A DNA stretch of 5,525 bases, from positions 1 to 5,525 of the forward strand of contig JACRBR010000361.1 in NCBI GenBank assembly GCA_016213125.1. The letters are read 5' to 3'. Within the stretch, counting starts at the first letter, position 1, and each line of letters starts with the position of its first letter. This DNA comes from Chloroflexota bacterium (GTDB lineage Bacteria > Chloroflexota > Dehalococcoidia > DSTF01 > JACRBR01). The translations under genes were made by a program, and so were the position numbers. Under the pieces are notes generated by a model. The model ran no database searches, was not told where the DNA came from, and saw only the letters and a program-made list of their open reading frames with translations. This document shows positions 1-3,993 of this stretch, one piece after another.

Positions 1-7
1 GCGCGCG

Positions 8-19
8 CGCCGGCCGGCG
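8..19. other. GC palindrome at the window edge, downstream of the minus-strand operon
   Basis: CGCCGGCCGGCG is a perfect 12-bp palindrome, preceded by alternating GC at 1-8. It lies immediately after the stop codon of the last minus-strand gene, so it could be part of a terminator hairpin. The palindrome has no spare loop bases and the window ends before any T-run could be seen, so this is only suggestive. Confidence 0.2.
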
Positions 20-20
20 T

Positions 21-437
21 TTACATGGCGCTGGTGAATCCCCAGAGCCGGGTCGTGAAGTCGTTCCAGAGCGCGCGGGCTTTCGGTGGCTCCTCCAGGC
101 GCACGATCTCGGGATCGAGGGCGCGCCTGATGGCGCCGGCCAACTCTCGCCGGGAGTGCGGGCCGATGAAGCGTGCGATCTCGTCGAGGTCCTGCATGAC
201 GATGAAGGTCGGCAACAGGTTGATGTGGAAGCGGCGGCGGAGATCCGGGTAGCGGTCGATATCGACGGCGCGGACGGGCAGCCGGCCGCCGGCGATCTCG
301 ATGCCGCCGGCCCTGGCGGCGAGCGGGCGTTGTCGGGCCTTCGATGAGGTGAACTCGATCACGAGCGGGATGCCCTGGCGCAGCAAAAGCTGGGTTTCGC
401 AGGTGATGGTGCGCTCCGGAGCGATCATCATCGTCAT
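21..437 (-). CDS. thioredoxin-fold protein lacking the CXXC redox motif
   Basis: 138 residues. The thioredoxin-like fold is read from a strand at residues 23-29 (IPLVIEF), a second strand VRAVDID near 55-61, the LLPTFIV segment at 74-80 with Pro76 in the position of the thioredoxin cis-proline, and a final GPHSRREL-helix at 92-106, where thioredoxins carry a Gly-x-x-Ser/Lys-x-x-Leu pattern. The WCGPC active site is absent: the corresponding stretch is FTSSKARQRP, and the only cysteine is Cys13 near the N-terminus. It should therefore not be a disulfide oxidoreductase; a binding or scaffold role is possible. The start is chosen because its ATG overlaps the TGA of the upstream gene (ATGA), which suggests translational coupling. 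A GGGGAG lies about 10 bp upstream. A longer reading frame extends to 1061 but only shadows two other genes. No signal peptide or membrane segment is seen. It is last in the five-gene operon. The fold assignment is by pattern only. Confidence 0.78.
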   Translation of the reverse strand: MTMMIAPERTITCETQLLLRQGIPLVIEFTSSKARQRPLAARAGGIEIAGGRLPVRAVDIDRYPDLRRRFHINLLPTFIVMQDLDEIARFIGPHSRRELAGAIRRALDPEIVRLEEPPKARALWNDFTTRLWGFTSAM

Positions 438-919
438 GGCCAGTCGTCTCCCCAGCGGTCGTTGGTCCGGGCGGCGCGCCGTTCGGCTCGCCGTTCCGCG
501 CGGCGCTCCCAGCGGTCCCAGTCTCGTTGCGCGCGCTCTCCCCAGCGGCCGGAGCGCTCGTCCCAGCGCCAGGATGCGCCGATCGCGGGGACGCAGTCGG
601 CCCACCAGCGGCGTCGTTCGCGTTCGCCGAAGAGGTCGAAGGCGATGACGCGGGGCATGAAGGCGGCGACGCCGGTGACAATGGACAGGCCGATGAGCCA
701 ATCGCGCGTGGGTTCGATGGTGCCAGCCAGCAGGAGCACCGCGAGCACAAACGAGGCAAGCCGGACATCGACGGCGGGGCGAAGATGGAACGGGTTCCAG
801 GGCCTGGGCCGGAAGACGGCGACGCCCGTGATCACGACGAGCGCGATGAGCCAGCCGCGCGTAGGATCGACGGTGCCGGCGAGCAAGAGCAGGGCGATGA
901 TGAAGGCAAGCAGTCGCAT
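434..919 (-). CDS. membrane protein with a duplicated two-helix hairpin and an Arg/Trp-rich tail
   Basis: 161 residues; family not recognised. Residues 1-39 and 52-90 are an internal duplication at 51-residue offset, with 24 of 39 positions identical. Each copy has a hydrophobic helix (about 3-15), the turn AGT-x-x-PTR, a second hydrophobic helix (about 23-36) and a closing F-x-PR. This predicts four short membrane segments. Residues 101-161 form a hydrophilic tail with about 17 Arg and 9 Trp, including a likely helix with repeated ERRA units, ending RWGDDWP. Positive charges between and after the helices favour a cytoplasmic tail, which could contact nucleic acid, lipid head groups or a partner protein. 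The start at 919 has a strong GGGAGGA ribosome binding site four bases upstream. The gene begins 15 bp after the preceding gene and its stop overlaps the following start. The topology and the tail's role are inference. Confidence 0.8.
   Translation of the reverse strand: MRLLAFIIALLLLAGTVDPTRGWLIALVVITGVAVFRPRPWNPFHLRPAVDVRLASFVLAVLLLAGTIEPTRDWLIGLSIVTGVAAFMPRVIAFDLFGERERRRWWADCVPAIGASWRWDERSGRWGERAQRDWDRWERRAERRAERRAARTNDRWGDDWP
650..919 (-). repeat. internal tandem duplication within the membrane protein gene
   Basis: The codons for residues 1-39 (803-919) and 52-90 (650-766) encode two copies of the same two-helix unit. Shared landmarks are LLLAGT, PTR, the WLI run, TGVA and the terminal PR. 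The copies differ mainly by conservative changes (V/I, D/E, A/G), so the duplication is old and has been kept under selection. Confidence 0.8.
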
Positions 920-923
920 CGTG

Positions 924-930
924 TCCTCCC
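924..930 (-). promoter_or_regulatory. ribosome binding site of the membrane protein gene
   Basis: GGGAGGA on the minus strand, four bases before the ATG at 919. It fixes this start and shows the gene has its own translation initiation signal inside the operon. Confidence 0.75.
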
Positions 931-934
931 GCGC

Positions 935-1207
935 TTACCGGCGCCAGCGGCGGCGGGCTTGGCGCCAGCCGCGTCCCCAATGTCCGTGCCAGTGGTGCGT
1001 CTCGAACGCCATGGTGCGCGGAAAGCTTTCCGCGAACGCGCGCAGTGGCTCGACGGTGCACTCGACGATGGTGCGGGCCATGTCGCGCATGTCCTCGAGG
1101 AACGACTCGAAATCCTGATCGAGCCGCCCGAGGTTCTCGGTATCGGGCGCTACTTCATCGCGCCATTCAGTGTCGGTCCATGCGTGCCAGCTTCCTTTAC
1201 CGGACAT
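935..1207 (-). CDS. small protein of unknown function with a His/Trp/Arg-rich C-terminus
   Basis: 90 residues, not recognised. The N-terminal part (1-20) is polar with three Trp. Residues 24-62 form an acidic stretch likely to be helical (NLGRLDQDFESFLEDMRD followed by ARTIVECTVEPLRAFAESF). The tail from residue 71 is HHWHGHWGRG followed by WRQARRRWRR: three His, five Trp and eight Arg in 20 residues. Such a tail could bind metal, nucleic acid or an anionic surface, but nothing shows which. It resembles in composition the tail of the next protein in the operon. The start is supported by AAAGGAG (1214-1220) six bases upstream. The gene lies 28 bp after the 72-residue gene and 15 bp before the membrane protein gene. 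There is one Cys (Cys50), no signal peptide and no membrane segment. It is judged real from the ribosome binding site and its operon position. Confidence 0.72.
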   Translation of the reverse strand: MSGKGSWHAWTDTEWRDEVAPDTENLGRLDQDFESFLEDMRDMARTIVECTVEPLRAFAESFPRTMAFETHHWHGHWGRGWRQARRRWRR

Positions 1208-1213
1208 GTGCGG

Positions 1214-1220
1214 CTCCTTT
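1214..1220 (-). promoter_or_regulatory. ribosome binding site of the 90-residue protein gene
   Basis: AAAGGAG on the minus strand, six bases before the ATG at 1207. It is the main reason for accepting this short, compositionally odd reading frame as a gene. Confidence 0.75.
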
Positions 1221-1235
1221 CGTGGTACACGGATG

Positions 1236-1454
1236 TCAGTTGCCCGGTGTTAGCGCGCGCTCCCCGGCATGGCGATCGATCCAGACGCCGGCGTGCACGA
1301 GGCCGGAGGCGACGGCAGCGCGGGCGGCGGCGAACGGGCCGCGATTCCGGGCGTGATCGATCTCGGCGGCCTCCGCCTGGAAGCGGGCCCAGGCCGTGTC
1401 GAGCCGGTTCATCTTGTCGATCTGTTGTTCGAGCAGGATGTCTTGCAGTGTCAT
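1236..1454 (-). CDS. 72-residue helical protein of unknown function
   Basis: The protein starts MTLQDILLEQQIDKMNRLD and is predicted almost wholly helical. Residues 2-32 are amphipathic and polar, residues 33-40 are a basic Gly/Pro-containing linker (ARNRGP), and residues 41-58 are an Ala-rich, weakly hydrophobic helix followed by IDRHAGERA. The second helix could lie along a membrane, but it is too polar to call a membrane span. There is no Cys and no recognised motif. An upstream in-frame ATG at 1487 would add 11 residues, but AAGGAGG (1460-1466) sits five bases before the ATG at 1454 and decides the start. The gene lies 35 bp after the RHH gene and 28 bp before the next gene, so it is almost certainly in the same transcript. 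Function unknown. Confidence 0.72.
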   Translation of the reverse strand: MTLQDILLEQQIDKMNRLDTAWARFQAEAAEIDHARNRGPFAAARAAVASGLVHAGVWIDRHAGERALTPGN

Positions 1455-1459
1455 GGCGG

Positions 1460-1466
1460 CCTCCTT
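1460..1466 (-). promoter_or_regulatory. ribosome binding site deciding the start of the 72-residue gene
   Basis: AAGGAGG on the minus strand, five bases before the ATG at 1454. It lies inside the longer in-frame reading that would start at 1487, so the shorter protein is preferred. Confidence 0.75.
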
Positions 1467-1489
1467 CCCCTTGTTGGGGATGTACACGC

Positions 1490-2020
1490 TTATTCGTCGT
1501 CCCCGCCGACCCAGCCGCTGAGGCGCGAACCTCGGCCGCCGGAAGGACGGCGGTCCTCACGCCAGCCGCGCTCGGGGGGTGGAGGGGCGGTCTGCACGTC
1601 GATGTTGCGCACGGCGCGCGCGAGCGCTTTCACGAACCAGGTGTTGGCGGACGTGCCAGCGCGGGACGCGGCCTGCTGGGCCATGTCCTTGAGCTCGGCG
1701 GGGATGCGGATGGTGATCTTCTCGACATCGCCCTCGGCGGTGGAGAAGGCCTGCTCCTCGCCGCTGGCCGGGTTCTTCGGGTCGACCTCGACGGAGAGGC
1801 CGCCGGGCTGGTAGGCGAGGCGGACGCGGTAGTGCGCGGTGACCTGCTCGTCGACGGAGCTGGCGAGTTGGGACATGAGGTCGTGGACGGCGCGCTCGAG
1901 CGGGATGCGGGCGGCCTCGATGTAGGTCTCGATGGCGCGGCGGCGGTCGTCGCTCTCGATGAGGGCGAGGGGCTGCTTGAGGGCGTCGAAGACGGGTTCG
2001 GTGCGAAGTTCGGTGGCCAT
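1490..2020 (-). CDS. ribbon-helix-helix (Arc/HicB-like) DNA-binding protein, probable operon regulator
   Basis: 176 residues. The RHH domain is at about 99-140: strand VEKITIRIP (99-107), helix 1 AELKDMAQQAASRAG (108-122), turn TSANTW, then helix 2 to about 140. This is the Arc/MetJ/CopG-type arrangement, which acts as a dimer inserting a two-stranded ribbon into the DNA major groove. Residues 5-57 are helical and 63-80 look like a strand pair (HYRVRLAYQPGG). The tail from 145 is Pro/Arg/Gly-rich and ends SGWVGGDDE. From memory, actinobacterial HicB-family-annotated proteins share this layout, including the tail ending in a GW motif. The start at 2020 is preferred over the in-frame ATG at 2179 because a promoter lies between them; AAAGGG (2025-2030) is a modest ribosome binding site. 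It is first in a five-gene operon. No HicA-like or other toxin lies beside it, so a toxin-antitoxin label is not supported. Autoregulation is inferred from direct repeats over its promoter. Confidence 0.85.
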   Translation of the reverse strand: MATELRTEPVFDALKQPLALIESDDRRRAIETYIEAARIPLERAVHDLMSQLASSVDEQVTAHYRVRLAYQPGGLSVEVDPKNPASGEEQAFSTAEGDVEKITIRIPAELKDMAQQAASRAGTSANTWFVKALARAVRNIDVQTAPPPPERGWREDRRPSGGRGSRLSGWVGGDDE

Positions 2021-2073
2021 GATGCCCTTTCGGGGCGGGCTGGCATCTGTACCAGCCTTCAGCCGCTCTTGTG

Positions 2074-2102
2074 CTGGCACTATGATGGCACTCCTATGGC
2101 AC
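2074..2102 (-). promoter_or_regulatory. three 11-bp-phased GTGCCA direct repeats, candidate RHH operator
   Basis: On the plus strand CTGGCAC (2074-2080), ATGGCAC (2085-2091) and ATGGCAC (2096-2102) are spaced exactly 11 bp apart. Read on the minus strand these are GTGCCAT, GTGCCAT, GTGCCAG. They cover the spacer, the -10 box and the expected transcription start of the RHH promoter. RHH proteins such as Arc, CopG and MetJ bind short sites about one helical turn apart, so the adjacent RHH protein is the obvious candidate ligand. The repeats are seen; the binding is inferred. Confidence 0.65.
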
Positions 2103-2110
2103 GAAGTCAA
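2082..2110 (-). promoter_or_regulatory. promoter of the five-gene RHH operon
   Basis: On the minus strand TTGACT (2110-2105, five of six matches to TTGACA), a 17-bp spacer and CATCAT (2087-2082, four of six to TATAAT). The transcription start would fall near 2075, giving a leader of about 55 bases before the ATG at 2020. No comparable promoter is apparent in the short gaps further down the operon. Confidence 0.6.
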
Positions 2111-2207
2111 GGGGATCGAAGGGGAAATTTGGACAAGATCTTCCTGGTGGTTAGATTCAAAGGGGCCGAGGCGCGCCACTAAACGCGAGGGGCACCCCCG
2201 AGGTGTC

Positions 2208-2237
2208 TTGACGACAGGCGAGCGGGACCCCTGTCAT
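2208..2237 (+). promoter_or_regulatory. candidate promoter of the SMP-30 gene with an inverted repeat in its spacer
   Basis: TTGACG (2208-2213), an 18-bp spacer and TGTCAT (2232-2237, four of six) form a moderate promoter. The wider -35 context TGTCTTGAC matches that of the hsp20 promoter. GACAGG (2213-2218) and CCTGTC (2230-2235) form an inverted repeat across the spacer, where a regulator could bind. The implied leader of about 140 bases is long, and the -10 is weak. Confidence 0.35.
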
Positions 2238-2326
2238 TCGTGACGCGATCCCGGGTTGTCAGGTCTCCGAAAGGTCGACCGTAGAGATATTGGCCGGAGG
2301 TTAGTCGAGAGAACGTACGCTGGGGT

Positions 2327-2338
2327 CCTGTGCACAGG
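2327..2338. promoter_or_regulatory. 12-bp perfect palindrome upstream of the SMP-30 gene
   Basis: CCTGTGCACAGG is self-complementary over 12 bp and lies 48 bp before the SMP-30 start codon. Its position suits an operator for a dimeric regulator acting on this gene. No regulator gene lies beside it, and only this single copy was noticed in the window. Confidence 0.35.
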
Positions 2339-2386
2339 CACACAGCGGGCCTGGCCGGCCCGGGCTGGAGGTCTCCGGGAGGCGCC

Positions 2387-3250
2387 ATGATCACCAGATC
2401 CGACATCCATACGCTCAGATCCGGCATCGTGCTGGGAGAGTCGCCGCGATGGCATGACGGGCGGCTGTGGTTCTGCGACTGGTTGGCGGGGGAGGTCGTG
2501 GCAGTTGACCTCGATGGGCGGAGCGAAGTTGTCGCGCACGTCGAGTCGTTCCCGTTCAGTATCGACTGGCTGCCTCCGCCCGATGGGCGGTTGGTGATCG
2601 TCTCGGCGGGCGGGCGGCGGGTTGTGTGCGTCGACCCCGATGGAGCGCTGATCGCCTACGCGGAACTGGCGGGAATATCGAACCGGCCCTGGAACGAGAT
2701 CGTCGTGGACGGACGCGGCAACGCGTACGTGAACAACATCGGCTTCGACATGATGGGCGGCGAAGAGGCGACAACCGGGATCGTCGCCCTCGTGACGCCC
2801 GATGGGTCCGCGCGCCCGGTGGCCGACAGGCTCGCGTTCCCGAACGGGATGGCGGTGACGCCGGACAACTCGACGCTGATCGTGGCGGAGTCATATGGGC
2901 GCAGGCTGACGGCGTTCGACATCGAGCCGGCGGGCGACCTGTCGAATCGTCGGGTGTGGGCGGAACTGGCCGACGGCGCTCCCGACGGCATCTGCATCGA
3001 TGCGGAGGGCGCGATCTGGTACGGCGATGTCCCGAACAAGCGCTGCGTACGCGTGCGCGAGGGCGGCGAGGTGCTGCAGACGATCCAGCTCGACCGCGGG
3101 TGCTTCGCGTGCATGCTGGGTGGCGCGCACGGGAGCACGCTGTTCATGATGGCGGCGGAGTGGAACGGACCGGGTGGCGTCGGAGATGGAGAGCCCACGG
3201 GCCAGGCGCTGTGCGTGGAGGCGCTGGCCCCGCACGCGGGATGGCCGTGA
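2387..3250 (+). CDS. SMP-30/gluconolactonase/LRE family sugar-lactone hydrolase
   Basis: 287 residues, a full-length single-domain six-bladed beta-propeller of the SMP-30 family, which hydrolyses sugar or related lactones using one divalent metal ion. The metal and substrate residues known from human SMP-30 are all present: Glu18 in LGESPRW, Asn103 in RPWNEI, Asn153 in AFPNGMAV and Asp200 in GAPDGICID. Other family marks are IDAEGAIWYGD at 204-214 and the C-terminal CFACMLGG with a closing GWP. The ATG at 2387 has GGGAGG (2377-2382) four bases upstream; an in-frame ATG at 2330 would add 19 residues without family resemblance. There is no signal peptide, so the enzyme is probably cytoplasmic. 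It stands alone on its strand between divergent and convergent neighbours, so its pathway cannot be read from context. The exact substrate is unknown, as members range from gluconolactone to other lactones and esters. Confidence 0.93.
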   Translation: MITRSDIHTLRSGIVLGESPRWHDGRLWFCDWLAGEVVAVDLDGRSEVVAHVESFPFSIDWLPPPDGRLVIVSAGGRRVVCVDPDGALIAYAELAGISNRPWNEIVVDGRGNAYVNNIGFDMMGGEEATTGIVALVTPDGSARPVADRLAFPNGMAVTPDNSTLIVAESYGRRLTAFDIEPAGDLSNRRVWAELADGAPDGICIDAEGAIWYGDVPNKRCVRVREGGEVLQTIQLDRGCFACMLGGAHGSTLFMMAAEWNGPGGVGDGEPTGQALCVEALAPHAGWP

Positions 3251-3277
3251 GCAGGCGTCCAGCACGCAGGGATCAAT

Positions 3278-3310
3278 CAGGGTCGGCCGAGGACTTCTCG
3301 GCCGACCCTG
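3278..3310. terminator. bidirectional terminator-like stem-loop between convergent genes
   Basis: A perfect 13-bp stem (3278-3290 with 3298-3310) closes a 7-base loop, GGACTTC. It lies 27 bp after the SMP-30 stop codon and 18 bp after the hsp20 stop on the other strand, as expected for a shared terminator. Neither side has a strong T-run, so it is not a textbook intrinsic terminator; the GC-rich stem may still stop or protect both transcripts. Confidence 0.7.
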
Positions 3311-3328
3311 CTCGTTCGTGCACCAGGC

Positions 3329-3811
3329 TTACGAGGCGGGGGCTTCGATAGCAGGGGCTGTCTGGACCTTGATGGTCTTCGGCTTAGCGGTCTCGGCCTT
3401 CGGCAGGGTGAGGCGGAGGACGCCGTGCTCGAAGTGGGCCTGTGCGGCGTCGGCATCGACCTTCGACGGCAGATCCAGCTGCCGGACGAACGAACCGGCC
3501 CGGCGCTCGCGACGGTACCAGTTCTCGGCCTTCTCTTCGGTCTCCTCCTTCGTCTCGGCCTTCACGGTGAGGGTCTGGCCGGTGACGGAGATCTCGATGT
3601 CCTCGGGCTTCACGCCCGGGAGGGAGGCCTTCACGACGATTTCGCCGCCCGTGTCGAGGACGTCGATCGGGAAGAAGGCGTCATCGAGGTCGGCCGCAGG
3701 TACGATGCGGAACGGACGGAGGTCGAACATGCGGTCCATGGTGCGGCGAAGGTCCATGCGATGGAGGTCCGCCATCTCGGCAAATGGGTCCCAACGGGTG
3801 ATCCTGGTCAT
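3329..3811 (-). CDS. small heat-shock protein of the Hsp20/alpha-crystallin family
   Basis: 160 residues, a normal length for bacterial Hsp20. This ATP-independent holdase binds unfolding proteins and hands them to the DnaK-DnaJ-ClpB system. The N-terminal arm (1-46) contains the common WDPFAEM start and an Arg/Met-rich helix. The alpha-crystallin domain spans about 47-138, with LPGVKPEDIEISV (64-76), the YRRERRAGSFVRQLDLP block (99-115) and the A-x-x-x-x-GVL motif (125-132). The C-terminal tail has the IKV anchor (147-149) of the I-x-I/V type that links dimers into oligomers. AGGAGG (3818-3823) lies six bases before the ATG. The gene is divergent from dnaJ across a 182-bp region with a palindrome between the two promoters, which suggests shared heat-shock control. 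The leader of about 70 bases is GC-rich and structured. Confidence 0.96.
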   Translation of the reverse strand: MTRITRWDPFAEMADLHRMDLRRTMDRMFDLRPFRIVPAADLDDAFFPIDVLDTGGEIVVKASLPGVKPEDIEISVTGQTLTVKAETKEETEEKAENWYRRERRAGSFVRQLDLPSKVDADAAQAHFEHGVLRLTLPKAETAKPKTIKVQTAPAIEAPAS

Positions 3812-3817
3812 CTCTTT

Positions 3818-3823
3818 CCTCCT
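3818..3823 (-). promoter_or_regulatory. ribosome binding site of hsp20
   Basis: AGGAGG on the minus strand, six bases before the ATG. It lies in an A-rich, apparently unstructured stretch downstream of the leader hairpin, so the site itself looks accessible. Confidence 0.75.
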
Positions 3824-3854
3824 GTTTGTTATGTCTATTTCTGGCCATTTCGCC

Positions 3855-3873
3855 CGACCGGCCCGTCCGGTCG
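3855..3873 (-). promoter_or_regulatory. GC-rich hairpin in the predicted hsp20 leader
   Basis: CGACCGG (3855-3861) and CCGGTCG (3867-3873) form a perfect 7-bp stem with a 5-base loop, flanked by the self-complementary GCCCGGGC at 3873-3880. In the hsp20 mRNA this is near the 5' end and about 30 bases upstream of the ribosome binding site, so it could affect stability. It does not pair with the ribosome binding site. Confidence 0.4.
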
Positions 3874-3888
3874 CCCGGGCACTTCCTT

Positions 3889-3916
3889 TCTAGATCAGCG
3901 GGTGGTGAGAAGTCAA
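3889..3916 (-). promoter_or_regulatory. candidate hsp20 promoter
   Basis: On the minus strand TTGACT (3916-3911, five of six), a 16-bp spacer and TCTAGA (3894-3889, three of six). The -35 context TGTCTTGAC recurs at the candidate SMP-30 promoter, and CTTGACTTC recurs at the RHH operon promoter. The -10 is weak, as might be expected of a regulated promoter, but it is the best match in this gap. Confidence 0.5.
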
Positions 3917-3919
3917 GAC

Positions 3920-3942
3920 AGCTGATAGCTTCGCTATCAGCT
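3920..3942. promoter_or_regulatory. perfect palindrome between the divergent hsp20 and dnaJ promoters
   Basis: AGCTGATAGC (3920-3929) and GCTATCAGCT (3933-3942) are perfect inverted arms around a 3-base centre. The element lies between the -35 box of hsp20 (3911-3916, minus) and that of dnaJ (3958-3963, plus), so one bound factor could affect both. On the plus strand four T follow the stem, giving it a terminator look, but no plus-strand gene lies upstream to terminate. It does not match the HAIR or CIRCE operator consensus. Confidence 0.6.
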
Positions 3943-3957
3943 TTTCCCACAAACTCC

Positions 3958-3987
3958 TTGATATTTCCGGCCGAGCGATCCTAGACT
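3958..3987 (+). promoter_or_regulatory. dnaJ promoter placing transcription start at the start codon (leaderless)
   Basis: TTGATA (3958-3963, five of six), an 18-bp spacer and TAGACT (3982-3987), which fits TANNNT. Only six bases separate the -10 box from the ATG at 3994, so transcription should begin at or within a base or so of the A of the start codon. No Shine-Dalgarno-like sequence precedes the ATG, which agrees with a leaderless message. Confidence 0.6.
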
Positions 3988-3993
3988 GGATTC

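Larger units (their letters stand above)
2021..2386. other. divergent intergenic region between the RHH operon and the SMP-30 gene
   Basis: This 366-bp stretch has no convincing gene on either strand; the short reading frames crossing it lack ribosome binding sites and overlap genes. It holds the minus-strand promoter of the RHH operon with its phased GTGCCA repeats, AAGGGG repeats next to the -35 box, a weaker plus-strand promoter candidate with an inverted repeat in its spacer, and a 12-bp palindrome before the SMP-30 gene. No tRNA-like or riboswitch-like fold was recognised. Confidence 0.7.

Noticed and set aside
438..1061. In-frame N-terminal extension of the thioredoxin-fold gene to a 346-residue protein
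   Set aside because: The extension is an Arg/Pro/His-rich shadow of the membrane protein and 90-residue genes, and the internal ATG at 437 has the ATGA overlap.
1490..2020. HicB-type antitoxin of a toxin-antitoxin pair
   Set aside because: The RHH domain fits, but no HicA-like or other toxin-sized partner with toxin motifs is adjacent. The following genes do not look like toxins.
2075..2090. Sigma-54 promoter (TGGCAC-N5-TGGCA, GG and GC 12 bp apart) on the plus strand
   Set aside because: The fit arises from the phased GTGCCA repeats. The -12 element is not TTGC, and it would fire almost 300 bp before the next plus-strand gene. Sigma-54 is also rare in the likely host groups.
2021..2179. 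N-terminal extension of the RHH protein to 229 residues
   Set aside because: The best promoter of the operon and its repeats lie inside this stretch, so the mRNA would start after the upstream ATG. The added residues have no family resemblance.
527..2182. 551-codon open frame on the plus strand
   Set aside because: It runs antisense through four minus-strand genes that have ribosome binding sites and recognisable structure. Its product is a low-complexity Gly/Asp/Arg translation typical of a shadow in GC-rich DNA.
3812..3888. ROSE or fourU RNA thermometer in the hsp20 leader
   Set aside because: No UUUU or pyrimidine-rich segment pairs with the AGGAGG site; the visible hairpin is elsewhere in the leader.
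3911..3993. HAIR (CTTGAGT-N7-ACTCAAG) or CIRCE operator before hsp20 and dnaJ
   Set aside because: Only CTTGA half-site matches are present, at the -35 boxes, facing outward and far apart. No full inverted repeat of either consensus exists.
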